Assembly: GCA_963680875.1 (NCBI GenBank)
Contig: OY804586.1
Coordinates: forward strand, 52,858,203-52,922,202
Direction: 5' to 3'
DNA: 64,000 nt
DNA from: Bathymodiolus brooksi
Lineage: Eukaryota; Mollusca; Bivalvia; Mytilida; Modiolidae
How positions within the stretch are numbered: the first letter of the stretch is position 1; the number at the start of each line of letters is the position of its first letter. Made by a program: the position numbers and the translations under genes. A model generated the notes under the pieces. That model saw only the letters and a list, made by a program, of their open reading frames with translations. It made no database searches and was not told where the DNA came from. Shown here one piece after another: positions 31,431-43,390 of this stretch.

Positions 31431-31744
31431 TCACTTTATTATTTGACGAAATGCAGTGTTCCCAATACTATATGGCTTGAACAAGTCACTATATGTGGTT
31501 TGACTTCGATTTCATGTTTCCACAAATCAAAGTGTAAATCGCCCCATAGTATTTTGTTTTCATGTGTGATACATATAACAGTAAACATTGTGTGCATTGA
31601 AATGGTGTCTAGCAAGAAGATACAACCACCGGATCTAAATTATTGGCAAATAGATGTATCACTGGTGACATTGGTAACGTTGATCAAATGTGAAAAATAG
31701 AATAGAATGAATGTAGAGCATCATTGTAACGGGTCGCATGATTA

Positions 31745-31825
31745 TCCACTGAACTTATCGCCATGCTATAGTTGAAATATTGCTGAAAGTGGCGTTAAAC
31801 ACAATAAATCAACCAATCAAAACCA
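31745..31825 (+). mobile_element. SINE B tail fragment
   Basis: TTGAAATATTGCTGAAAGTG, GGCGTTAAACACAATAAATC: the conserved 3' domain only. Confidence 0.7.
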
Positions 31826-33976
31826 CTGAAATTACGACATATTATTCCTTGGCTATTTTGATTGATGATAAAATAGAATTCATTAATACTGGGTCCATTT
31901 ATGAAGTTGTCAAACCGGTGACACGAAACGGACCTTTTGTTGTAGGTTATTCTGATACATATAGTTCATTGACTGTTCTGACTGCCAAATAAACAAAAAT
32001 AAACCAAATATTCCAGTCGTTTGTTTTGCCTACAATAATGAAGTCAGAAATATATATTTGGGATATGCATTAGACACCCAACGGTTCCATTTTTTCTGAT
32101 ATTGATGTACGGCCGGCCTATTCTAGATAATCTACATGTAAGTACAACAGTTTTTGTAAAACTGTATTAAATATTAAATACTGAACCGTTGAAATGATCA
32201 ACTAATAGAATAAAAACAGGATGTCCTAGCTAAAAATTAAATTAGAAATTGAACAGGACAAATATCATTGTTTGTCTACGTAGTATCAAAGTGACGGAAA
32301 TATGTACTCATTTAGCTTTCCAACTGCGAAAATTTAGTTCCTCTTTTCCCGCCAAGCATATGCATACAAATATTCTCGTCATGAATAGACTATAAACCAC
32401 TATCAAGTTAATATTACATTAGGAATTGTGTTCAGTGACATAGTGATACATCAGTCCACTCCTAAAGAAATGTTTGAAGGATATAATTAGAAACCGTAAA
32501 TCGAAGGACAGACAACGATCTACAAAACATTAATCATTCCCACATAATTGGCACAATTAGGGAAATTAACTGTCGTTAGGTTGACAACAATTCGCAAGGC
32601 TTAGTAGAACAAATTTAAGTATGAATGTTTGCGTGCCCATGCTCCACGGCAATGAATAAACATATATTCACATATTAGTTTGTCGGATATTCAATTCCGA
32701 GCTCCAAGAGGTAAACTTTGATGTCGCTACACACTATTTTCAGTTTAAAGGCGATATTTGATCGGTAAAACACAAACTGTTAGATTTATTTTACTTTTAT
32801 GGACTCATTTGGAGGTATAGATTAGGAACTGCATACTTGTAGAATCAGTAAAGCTCTTATCTTTGATTTGGCACAACTTTTCCTATGTCGCAGAAATACC
32901 TCTATCCTACCGTAACGCGGACAATTAAATAATTCCCTCGTGTATTTCTTTTCCTATCCACCGAAAACAGTAGTTAAAAATAAGATATTGTCCACATACA
33001 TTAAAATAAATGCTCTTTTATGGCATCGACATTTTTTCCTCTCAAATATTTGCAGTTACATTGATATTTTTCGTTTGTGACATATAAGAACCTATCCTAC
33101 AAAACGTTATTTGTAGTAAAATAACACAAATAAAACCAAAAGACGCAGTCTCTATTCGATGAATGGTACAGTAGGACATAATTAAAAGAGTTCTGAGAAT
33201 TTTCTTCTTGATATGTTTATAATTAAATAGATAATATCTTTGACCCTAATCTCCGTAACGCTATCGTCCATAACGATATATCGCCTTGGACAATTTTGTT
33301 GGGAGTTTTAATCCTATGACACCGCCGGAAGCTCACTGATGCAGACGAAGTACTGAGCTTGACTTGTGTGATGACATTTGGTGGAATTTGAAGTGATCAG
33401 TATGTAAGTATATGAATTTACGAGTGAAATCACATGATTTTTATAAATTTACGAATAATTAGAAATTAATTTTGTACACTTGAATATAGATTATAAAGTG
33501 TGTTTCCCATATGCCATGATTAACAGACGATTCGACCGGTGTTAACTGAAAATTGTTGAAAGAAAAAAATGTAACGGCGGATATGAATCTTTTGAAAAAT
33601 TTAATTTTCGCTGGAAATTGAAACAATGCCTTCCAAATATTTGCTGTCCCCGCCTGTTTAAGCATAGAATTGATTTGTATAACAGTTGTAACACGGTAAC
33701 TCATGTTGTCATTGAAAGAATAGCATGTACTTCGTTACGGAGGATAAAATTGTTCTGCTATATTTTACAAATGGGTTTGTATTACTTCAATTAAGTTCTT
33801 ATAAACAAAAACACTATTAAAGGGTATTATAAAGAACCCTCTTCCGCCATCAAAAGGAATATTTGCAGATACATCTATCAGAACACAGAAAATTGCACAT
33901 TTATTCGTTACGGATATTAGGAATAACGTAACGGAGGATATATTTTTATGGGCATTTATCTTTTTCATTCTAGGAA
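31826..33976. other. Left flank of the transposase relic
   Basis: No host gene is seen. The part from about 32900 carries several copies of CCGTAACG or CGTTACGG (32911, 33252, 33734, 33906, 33937), a motif repeated on the other side of the transposase. An acceptor-like TTTTTCATTCTAG lies just before the ATG at 33977, so a 5'UTR intron may lie here. Confidence 0.5.
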
Positions 33977-36433
33977 ATGGCACTGACAAATGCAGAGAGG
34001 CAGAAACTATGCAGAGAGAGACAAAATAATAAGAATAAAGATGAATATCTAAAGAAAGAAGCTAAATGGAAGAGGGATGCATATACACCTTCGTGCATGC
34101 TCTCACCTGCTGCACTTACTCAGCGACGAAAAGAATCCTGTTCGAAATTTAAAAAGCACTACTACAATAAAAAGCAAATTTTGGAGAATAATCAAAATAA
34201 GGATCCACTGCCGTCTACATCAACTGCTCCATTAATAGTTCAGCTGCCATCTATTAAGAAACACAACTTCCGAAAAACCTATCGTAGATCACTGATGAAG
34301 GCCTACAGATCAAACAAGGAACTTTTGCATAAAAATCTACATTAGAAAAAAAGAACAAGACATTGCAGAAACGGATCGAGCGGCTGAAAAAACAACAAAC
34401 TGTCAATTTGAGCAAAACATCCAAAGAAGATGATGCTGATGCTTCAAGCATGGATACTGAGGAAAGTATTGTAGAAATGACTCCCCGCTCGAAGTCTAAC
34501 GCGGAAATAATATCATTAAACTTGGACAGATAAAGAGTAGCAGTAGTAAAGAAAAGGCTGCTGATGTCAAACACTGTATTGTATAGTATAACACCGAATC
34601 TTAAGAAGAAAAAAGAACCAGTGACCCAATTATTTTGTCGGGTTCAATTTCTGAGTACAGATGCATTTAATCTATAAGTAGGACAACAGGAATCGGACGA
34701 AGAAAGTTGAAATTTGCTAATATAAAGAGAAAGGTGAAATTGATGTCCTTACGATACAAGACAGATATTGAACAGTTCCTTTAGAGATCAGACAATAGCA
34801 CTACGTTGCCAGGAAAAGGGGATATTAAAACCGTCAAGAAAGAGGTTAAACAAAAACATGTTCAGAATGACTACATAATGAATCTTTATGAGAAGTATAA
34901 ATTTGAAAACCCTGGGATTAAGATATCAAGAACTTGCTTTTACAAGCTAAGACCATCTCTTGTAATTCTTGCTGAATTTGCTAATCGACGTACTGGTCTC
35001 TGCATAAGGCACCAACATATGTCACTAAAAATTAAAGCTCTTTGCAATTTAGGATTGAGATTATCTAAGAATCCAGATGTTATCATAAAGGCGCTTGAAA
35101 CGAATGGCGAGATATTGGCGATGATTGATTCGCTTGAGATCACCTCAGTCAAGTAATTTAACTGGAAAAGGGTAGATGATGGGAACAAAATGTGATACAA
35201 GGAAGTAGAAGAAAATGTAGGGAAACAAGCTTTCATTGAGCAGTTTGATAAGGAGCTAGGTGAGTTCCGACAGCACGCTAAGAGGGTGACCGTTCAATAC
35301 AATGAAATGAGGCGATTACGAGAAAGTCTTTCTGAGAATGAAATGGTTGTTTGGATGGACTTTGCTGAAAATTACAGCTGTGTTTCATTAGAGGAAATAC
35401 AAAGCGCATATTGGAATTCGACCGCAATATCACTTCACACAATAGTGGTATACTCAAACAGTAATGGCAACAGCACTCAAGTTCAGAGTTACGTTGCTGT
35501 TTCTGATGTAATGTCACAAAACGCATCTTCAGTTTACACGATATTGAAGAAGTTGGTATCACTGTTAAAAAAAGAACATCCAAATTTGCAGGCGATCCAC
35601 TATCTTAGTGACTCATCAACAAGCCAATACCGAAACAAGACAATGTTCCAATTTGTATCAATGCACGAGGAAGAATTTGCAATTAAAGCACGGTGGAGCT
35701 ACCTGGAAAGTGGCCACGGTAAGGGCCCCCCCCCTGTGATGGCCTCGGGGCCAGTGTCAAGCGATCTGCTGATAACGCCGTTAAACAAGGAAAGGTATCC
35801 ATCCAGTCTGCAGCTGATTTTTTTAAATGGGCGGATTCAGCAATGGAATCAGGAAGTAAAGTCAAACACATGGGGTACACTCAGGACGATTATGATATAG
35901 CGGATAAACTCTTAAAATAGAGACCTGTCGCCTCGGCAATAAAAAGAACATTTAAGGTGCATTATGTCGTTGGTGCCGGAAATAATAGAATTTACACCAG
36001 GAATGCTACATGTTATTGTGACAAATGGAAGTCCACCGTCTCAACCACCAACTGTGAAGGATATATAATGCATAATATGGTAAAAAGTTATACTAATATC
36101 GTCGGTGAACCAGAGGTTGAGCCAGACTGTGTGGAACCGAAGAATACACAACATGTAGAAAAAAAGGCATGGGTCGCAGTTTTATATGCCAGTAAATGGT
36201 ATATAGGACAAGTCCGTGAAATAGACGAAGATGATGGGGAGGTTTTTGTCACATTTATGACAGCATGCGGAAAATACGGAAATTGTTTTAAGTGGCCAAC
36301 AGATAAAGACGAACTGTGGGTAAAACCTGACGATATTATATATGTAATACCTAGCCCACCTCAGCCGTCTCGAAAAACGGACAGAATTTTCCGGATTCCG
36401 GAATGTGAATTAACAAAAATAGAAGAACTTTAA
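33977..36433 (+). pseudogene. DDE-type transposase relic, invertebrate family
   Basis: The N-terminal segment (33977-34345, starts MALTNAERQKLCRERQ) is basic with an RERQ/KRD motif; after a frameshift near 34335 a coiled coil follows (KKNKTLQKRIERLKKQQ). Several stops interrupt 34540-34800. The next segment (34806-35156) contains RTCFYKLRPS and a HMSLKIKAL stretch. The catalytic-like segment (from 35286) has WMDFAENY (Asp at residue 25), HYLSDSSTSQYRN (Asp at 109) and SGHGKGP (143). A 9-C run at about 35726 then shifts frame away from CDGLGASVKR, and a TAG near 35919 interrupts the end. The last segment (35957-36433) has Cys-rich YCDKWKS and a WYIGQV...DEDDGEVFV module. Similar multi-block proteins occur in cnidarian and molluscan repeats; I cannot name the superfamily. 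Confidence 0.75.
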
Positions 36434-36480
36434 CAAAATTAGACTGTTCATTTTGTTTATGTTAAGATGTTCAAGTTATA

Positions 36481-37013
36481 AATTTTGGCTTCCAAAAGAT
36501 ACATGTGTTTTCTTCTGCTAACTTCCGTAACGTAGTTGATTAACTGAAATTTTTACATTATTATTTCCAGTAGCTATACTAGAGTCAAAAGATGTTTTTA
36601 GCGAACCTGTTCTTGCTTATTTCATCGCGCTTTTATTAATTATGACTGGTCAGGTCTAACCAAAGACAATAACATTGGTATTTGCTGCTACTCCGCTAAG
36701 CACACATCTTTAAGGAGTAAAAACAAAGATGGGTTAGTTCGGAATCAGGATAATATGCGATATGTCTATACGCGGATTGTTGTTTCAGTGAGCTAGCACT
36801 ATACCGATCAAATTAAGAGTGTTGGTCTAGTACAAAGCGGACATTACCATCATTTCATTGAATGTAATTTTGGCTTCCAAAACATATATGTGTTTTTTCT
36901 GCTAACTTCCGTAACGTAGATGATTAACTGAATTTTTTACATTATTATTTCTAGTAGCTATACTAGAGTCAAAAGATGTCTTTAAAGAACTTGTTCTTGC
37001 TTATTTCGCTGCG
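36481..37013. repeat. Direct repeats of about 147 bp around a SINE A fragment
   Basis: 36481-36628 and 36867-37013 are close copies: both hold AATTTTGGCTTCC, CTGCTAACTTCCGTAACGTA, TAGCTATACTAGAGTCAAAA and GTTCTTGCTTATTTC. Between them lies a plus-strand SINE A body without head or tail (36655-36865: TTGGTATTTGCTGCTACTCC, AATCAGGATAATATG, GTGAGCTAGCACTATA). Both repeat copies carry the CCGTAACG motif. Confidence 0.85.
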
Positions 37014-38800
37014 TGGTATTTCTACCATGCCTTGCAAATGTAGAAATTCAGGATAATCAATAAAAATCGGGCTCATTTCATCATAATGATAGAATATATA
37101 CAAAAACGATGGTAATACGACATGGTGACAAAATGTACATATTTGACACGTCTTGTTTCATTAAATCTGATGTCAAAATTCTTAAGACATTCTATAGCAA
37201 TTCATTTTCCCTATAAATGTTGCACAACAAAATATTGGTATGCTTCCATAACCTCGGTAACAAATTGTTCCTCCTCAATAAGGTCCGTTCTTATCCATTC
37301 TAGTGGTATAATATGGTTATCCTCTGTAAATTTATGTAGCTAAACATTTAAAGTATATGTTCGTTGACAAAAGAACTTCATGTGAACGAAACAAAATAAA
37401 TTTGATAATCTAGAACATATTAGTTTGTCTTATGATAATATATACGGAATCTGTAAATATCTTTCAACATTAACAATTTTGCTATTTTGATTTGTTGCAA
37501 AACACCCCGACATTTTTCTATTTTTTAATGGTTGTTTCTGATTATATGAATGATAAAAGGATGAAAAATAATTTGCAAATTCCATACAAGCCCGATTGTG
37601 GTTCTGCATAACCTCCGTAACGATGTTTCAACCCCATGTAAATTGAAACGGTCATATATTTGTTATAAGTAATATTTAACGTGTGAAAATTTAACATAAA
37701 AGAGGTGAATAGTTTTTAAATATCAATCAAATTTTATTTTGTCATTATCATGAAGTTCATTTTTTCACATAGTCTGGATGCTATTGGTACCATTATCTGG
37801 GAAAGACTAAACTTGTATACAGAAAACTAAAGATTGAGCAAGGAATGAAAGAAAATAATTCTGCCAAAAATGTTAATTCTTCGCGTAGGACATTTCTGCC
37901 GAGAGAGAAGGCCTCCAGTCCTGGGCCAATTTCACGTCACAATATATGCCCTGGGTCAGACCAACGCCCTCTCCCCATGCTATCCAAGAATATTCCGCCA
38001 AATTAATTTTCCATAATTAAAAATTACAAACAATATCTCTTTCATTTCGAAATAAAATGTTCTTGTTTTCTTAATTCATATCAATGACATCAAATTATAT
38101 CTGCTAAAAAGGGGAAATTTCAACAGGTTCATCAGATTTTTCTTCTGCCAACATTCTAATTGTCGTGAAGGTTGCCAATTTGCTTTTGCATGCTTTATAG
38201 TTCATCAGATGAAATTAGATTTGTGTATTTGGCTTGTTTCATCCTGAACCGGAAACGACGTGTCTTAAAGTGATGTAATATGGGAAAATGATAAAAGAAA
38301 ATTATGCAGAAAACATATCATGATTTTCATTTTTATTAATTATGTTCTTTCATATGAAATAATAATCGTATTATGATTGGATTTTCATTTTTTTGGGGGC
38401 GGGGGAATATTTTGTTTTTCCTAGATAACAAAAACCATAAATGTGTTAAGAAATATAATTTAGTATTACCCAGTAAGCAAACTTCCTACATGTATTCTCT
38501 TGTAGACGAAGAAGACACACAAAAAAAAACAATAGTTAGATATCTTAGACAAGACATTAAATTACTGGTGTGTATAACACCAAACCAACATTGTTGGGGC
38601 TTTATGGCCACGTGCAGCCCACTTCGGAAATGGCGACCGCATTCCTGAAATAAATACTGTGTTCAGGATAATGGTGACAATAATTATACATGTCCAATAT
38701 TATGTTTCTTGTATTTTTGTGTTTCTCTCAATTCATTGTTGTCGGCAATTAATGCATAGGTCTAGTAACATACATGTAACCTTTTACATGGTTATGGCTT
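37014..38800. other. Right flank of the transposase relic, then unassigned DNA
   Basis: CGTAACG-type motifs continue to 37620 (CATAACCTCCGTAACGATG at 37609) and stop there. After that I see no gene. A 91-codon frame at 38373-38648 has no recognisable motif. Confidence 0.5.
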
Positions 38801-38802
38801 AT

Positions 38803-39095
38803 GGGCCGTCGTGGTCGTGATCGTATGGTAGTTAGATTTATAACTACCTATGCAATCAGTGTCTATCACCACTAAAGTTTTGAGATCAAATCACGCTCAT
38901 GGTGAGGTATGCTCGATACAACATTATGTGATAAAGTTTGTCAGTGACTTACGGCAGGTCATTGGGTTTCATCGGGTATTCCGCTGTCCTCCACAAATAA
39001 AACTTAATACCCGGAGTTTTTCACCAAATAAACTGACCGCCACGATATAGCTGAAATATTGTTGAAAGTGCCGTTCAACACCATAACACTAACCC
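38803..39095 (+). mobile_element. SINE B, full length
   Basis: It starts GGGCCGTCGTGGTCGTGATC, then the head (GGTAGTTAGATTTATAACTA; decayed box B GAGATCAAATCACG), the body (GATAAAGTTTGTCAGTGACT) and the tail (GACCGCCACGATATAGCTGA). A short internal insertion (AATACCCGGAGTTTTTCACC) separates body and tail. This is a useful reference for the head satellite at 53 kb. Confidence 0.9.
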
Positions 39096-39179
39096 CCATA
39101 TGTGCAATGGTGTGACCTGTCTACGGTGTAATCATCTCTCTTGTAAAGACCCCTCCACTCCGTTAACATAGGGGATTGG

Positions 39180-39350
39180 TTATCCTTAAATAAACGTCAG
39201 AAGGAGAAAAACGTGGAGAATCAACAATGGACAATACAGAGACAAAGGATATTTGGGCACATAACACAGAACGAAGGCAAATAAAAAAAAAAACATAACA
39301 CAGAAAACTCACATGCCCTATAAAGGAGCCAAGATGAGGAGGTGTATGTG
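39180..39350 (-). repeat. Dispersed repeat C copy
   Basis: TTAAATAAACGTCAGAAGGA, GGACAATACAGAGACAAAGG and ATAACACAGAAAACTCACAT match the minus strand of the 18.6-19.1 and 41.9 kb copies. Confidence 0.6.
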
Positions 39351-39460
39351 CTCGCGAAGGGTAAGCAGTTCATGTTTTTTTTCAGGTACACGCAGTGTTA
39401 CTCATATCTATACTGCAATCGTTCTATTTGAGCAGTCAAAATGCGTTGACAGTATATTTA

Positions 39461-39957
39461 CAAGTGATAAACGGTCACTGACCGTTTATAGCATTTCGGC
39501 CACGCCTACTTGACCAAAATCAGTTGGGGCCTCTTGGGGGAAACTAACTTTTTTAGTCATTTGAATATTGGTAGTAATATCCATTAATGCCACTAATGAT
39601 TGCAGTATAAAGACAATAACAGTGCATTGACTTGACATAAAATTCGATATACGACGAATCGGGGAAAATCCTCGGGAAACCCTCGCATTTTCCCCGATTC
39701 TAAGCCTCATCGATTTTATGTCAAGTCAATGCACTGTTATTGTCTATATATACAGTCAGTCATGGAAAGGCATTGTCGGTGATAGAGGAAATAAGATATA
39801 TACATAAAAGGGAAAACATAACATCGTAGATCTAAAATTGATATCTTTATCTCTTTTATGACTTGACATAAAATTCGATATACGTATTCGGCACGAATCG
39901 GGGGGAAATCCTCGATCAAGTAGGCGTGGCCTAAATGTTACTGACCGTTTATCACTT
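39461..39957. repeat. Nested palindromes
   Basis: Outer arms 39461-39513 and about 39915-39957 are inverted (GTGATAAACGGTCA, GGCCACGCCTACTTGA). Inside, 39611-39643 and 39713-39745 are exact 33-bp inverted arms around about 69 nt. A further partial copy of the inner arm (GACTTGACATAAAATTCGAT) lies at 39860. No coding sequence is seen. Confidence 0.85.
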
Positions 39958-40393
39958 TTAAATATATCTATATCAATTTTAGGACGCACGACGGTTTCTG
40001 GAATAACTTCAGCTAAAAGATCATTTGCCATTTGAGAGACAGGAAAGTCCATCCGGTATACATTTGTATTATTCAAAGTTTTATTTAAAGTCGATATCAA
40101 TTAAACATATTACAACACAAGCTATAATGAGCTTTTCAAATCGACTACATACAAAATACATACATGCATCACACAATCGTGAACAAACACACCAATTTAA
40201 TAAAAAAAATAATGCATCAGAGTTATGAACAAGCATACACTGAAAGTAGCAATGATAATACATGCAAAATAAAGCAAAATAATAATAAAAAGTCTATACG
40301 CATAGCAATAGAAACAGCAAACTGTTTAGCACTGCACCATATTTCAACTAAAAAAGGCAAGAAAAAAAATTAAAAAGCATAAGCTACGAAGCA
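39958..40393. other. A-rich region downstream of LINE relic
   Basis: An A-rich stretch on the plus strand, 3' of the minus-strand LINE. It may be the LINE's 3'UTR. A piece of repeat F (GGTTTCTGGAATAAC) lies near 39992. Confidence 0.4.
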
Positions 40394-41822
40394 CTATATG
40401 CATGCATTGCACTGGCATGAGCTGTTCATTGGATCCCATGTTTGTATTAAATTTTTAAACTGCCCCAAAGATGTTTCCCTTCTACAGTGAGTAGGCAGCT
40501 CAATCCAGATTTGTGCAGTATTGTAACGAAAGGATTTCAGGCCATACCTGGTAGTTCTGAATCGTAGTAAAACTGCTGTTTCGTGTGATCTAAAATTATA
40601 ATTTTGAAGTTTAATATTGATTAAGTCATGAAGATAACTTGGACTGTTTTTATGTATTATTTTAAATGTTTCAACAACAATGGTTTTTAATCTTGTAATT
40701 CTTAAAGAGGGTAGTTTTGATTTTTCAAGCAAATGTTTATAATCTTCATAAATAAACCTGAATCTTTTCCATTTTAAGAGAAATTTTATTCACTACAGTA
40801 GTGCCAGGTTACTGGACAATAATTGAAATTTGAAAGAATGAATTAATGAATAATAAGCTGTTATTCTACCTAACATATTTAAATATTTACCAATCCGTTT
40901 CAAAATATTTAGCTGCCTTGATGCTTTTTTTGTTTACAAATTTCAGATATACGATTCGAAAGTTTAAATCTGAGTCAATGGTTACTCCAAGGAGCTTAAC
41001 GTTATCTTCACAAGTAATATTATTTCCATTTAAATTGAATGTTAATTTTTGTGTAGTTGTCTTTTTTGCAATGGCAATAGCCTGAAATTTGTCTGGAATT
41101 GCTTTCATTAAATTTATTGAAAGCCAGTTTATTAATTTTAAACTATCAGCCTCTAATGTATTAACAACTTTATTTATGTAATAATCACAATATGATACTG
41201 TATTGTCATCGGCATAGTTATAAATCGTGCTATTTTGAACAAAAAGAAATATGTCATTTATAAAGACATTGAAAAGAACTGGCTCCAAAATTGAACATTG
41301 TGGTACCCCTTTACACATTTGATCCCAATCAGTGTAATAACTTCCAATTTTAATACGTTGTTTTCTGTTTTCTAGATAACTTTGTAATAATATTAGAGAG
41401 TTTTTTGATAGGCCAAATGCTTCCAATTTTAACAAAAGTAAATTATGCGGTAAACAGTCAAAAGCTTTTGAGAGATCCATCAAAATTGCAGCAATAAATT
41501 TATTGTCACCCAGAGCTTTTTTCCAGTCTTCTATTATTTTTAAAAGTGCTGCTTGGCAACCAAAATCAGGTCTAAATGCTGAGAGAAGAGGGAGAAAATG
41601 CTTATCTAAGACATCCATTAACTGGTCACGTATAGCTCTTTCATAAATTTTAGAAATGCATGGTAACACATTTACAGGTCTGTAGTTTCCTTTATCAAGA
41701 GAGTTTTTCTTTTTAAACATTGGGGATACCTGTGCAGCTTTTAAATTGTCAGGAAAAATTGAGCTTTCAATTGATTTATTTACTAGAATGTTTATAGGAT
41801 TTGATATTGATGGTTGTGCCAC
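40394..41822 (-). pseudogene. LINE (non-LTR) reverse transcriptase relic
   Basis: The RT frame (41822 down to 40887, 311 codons) has NYRPVNVLPCISKIYERAI (46-64), LMDLSKAFDCLPH (114-126), GVPQCSILEP (172-181) and YNYADDNT (201-208, catalytic YADD). In related elements the GVPQ motif is followed by GSILGP, so two glycines are changed. After about residue 300 the frame breaks, and 40732-40394 encodes the C-terminal part (ETFKIIHKNSPSYLHDL, YGLKSFRYNTAQIWIELP, final Cys-rich QCNACI). Sequence that should join them is missing, and the endonuclease and 5' end are absent. Motif style suggests the Jockey/CR1 group. Confidence 0.85.
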
Positions 41823-41929
41823 TTTTAAGATTTGTTGTTATATATAGAAATATGTGAATTACAGTTAAGATGAGGGGTGATTGTTCGGTATTGGTAATAA
41901 TGGTGGATTTGATAACCATCATTGTTTAA

Positions 41930-42085
41930 ATAAACGTTAGAGTACACCGAAGAGGTAACCAAAAAAGGAGAATCCAGAGAAACCGGCAACATAGGGCACA
42001 CAAGACGAAGAAAAGCGGATAGCACCACATGCAAACTAACGCCATTAACGTTAACAAGACATACATCCTCACCCCACCCTTCCAC
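41930..42085 (-). repeat. Dispersed repeat C copy with a single 42-bp unit
   Basis: TTAAATAAACGTTAGAGTAC and GAATCCAGAGAAACCGGCAA with CATAGGGCACACAAGACGAA match the 18.7-kb array unit once only. It is the unexpanded comparator for that array. Confidence 0.75.
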
Positions 42086-42222
42086 CCTACAAACAAGTAT
42101 AAGATACAGTACTATTAAAACAAAAGAAGCGGCCCGTATTGGATATAACGGGTTTCTTAGGCCGTCACCCGAGTACGAATGCAGATAAAGAAACCCGGTT
42201 TTTTTTTTAGATTATTTTCTAA

Positions 42223-42716
42223 CTAGAGGTTATCTTTTCCATAGAAAACAGGACTGTTGAATCGACGTATACTGCTTATTCTAGCCAATCAAATCCACTA
42301 AAACTGAAGCTACAGAAGAAGAGTTGTGCAGTTGGTGCTCCACCCAGGGCATCAAGTGCAGATGAGAATAGTGATGACCTTCCAGATCCAGCATTGTCCC
42401 CGGTGAAGCCTTGCAATCCAGACCACTATCCAGACCTTCCTCATCACGATCTTTAGTTGCAGTTCAGGATGAGGAGGATGTAAGGCTTCACTGGGCGAGG
42501 AAAGTCGCCAAAAAATGTGAAAAATTCAAGAAAAAGAAGTCAAAGAAAAGTAAGAAGGGAAAATCAACGAGAGAGCTGATCAAAGAAAATGAAGAAATGA
42601 AGAACGAAATATTAAAATATCTCGTTAAAAACAAACAATACTACAAGAGTCTTCATCCTCTTCGCCTGAGACCTCTACATCAGAGGAGTCTGATTGATTA
42701 AATATCATAATAAATG
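42223..42716 (+). pseudogene. Broken lysine-rich coiled-coil exon
   Basis: After an acceptor-like TTATCTTTTCCATAG, one frame reads NRTVESTYTAYSSQ and on through DENSDDLPDPALSP to a stop at about 42453. The +1-shifted frame (42411-42701) continues with SRPSSSRSL, a Lys-rich block (KCEKFKKKKSKKSKKGK) and a short coiled coil (ELIKENEEMKNEILKYL). Near 42640 a third frame gives an acidic Ser-rich end, QESSSSSPETSTSEESD, then a stop. Two frame changes suggest a decayed gene or transposon exon. Composition resembles nuclear proteins. The AATAAA-like string at 42710 could be a poly(A) signal. I do not recognise the family. Confidence 0.45.
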
Positions 42717-43297
42717 TTGAAGGCAATGTTTGTTTGTTTCTTCAGTAAAAATAAATGCATGCAGGTACACAATAATTGTTGTGTATTTTCTTACAATGAG
42801 TAACATTTATTATGGGACAGTTTAAGACTGTCAACAAAACTAAAAGCATGCAGTTTAGTTAAAAGACCTTTTAAGTTCCATTTCGTTCTGTTATTGACCT
42901 TTACGGGTAAAAGTCACATTTTAGATACATGTGTCTTATTGTTTATTTTGAGGCGTTCTGCCCCATCTCCTAGCAATTGAATGATGTACTGACTGCCTGT
43001 TAAATAATTAAATCTTTGTACTAAGTAAATGAAAATCATGCACCTGGATGTCCCGAATTTACGTGAAATTATTATCAATACTTTAACAAATATGCATATT
43101 GGGATCCGAAGAAAATGATGTAGTTGCTTTGAATTTCCCCTGAACGGGCAACATGTAATGGTAAATAAACCTATTGATCTTATATGTGTATACTTGTATC
43201 GTGTCTTGTATATTGTTTTACAAACAAATTGTTGATATTTGTTTTAACAAAGCTTACTATCAAGAGTCATATATACTAATTATAGAGTATAGCTGTG
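42717..43297. other. Unassigned AT-rich DNA
   Basis: Nothing recognised. Confidence 0.5.
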
Positions 43298-43390
43298 TGG
43301 TTGCCGTAGCTGAGTGGTTAGATGGAAGTTTTGAAAGTCAACGTAGACTTGAAAAGCCCAACCGTGGTTCGATACCCGAAAGTTCCAAAT
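43298..43390 (+). other. tRNA-like sequence (SINE head or tRNA pseudogene)
   Basis: GTAGCTGAGTGGTTAGATGG is a good box A and GTGGTTCGATACCC a good box B, 55-60 bases apart as in a tRNA with a long variable arm. The ends (GTTGCCG and AAGTTCC) do not pair, so I prefer a third SINE-type head or a pseudogene. Confidence 0.55.

Noticed and set aside
43298..43390. True tRNA gene
   Set aside because: Promoter boxes are present but acceptor ends do not pair.
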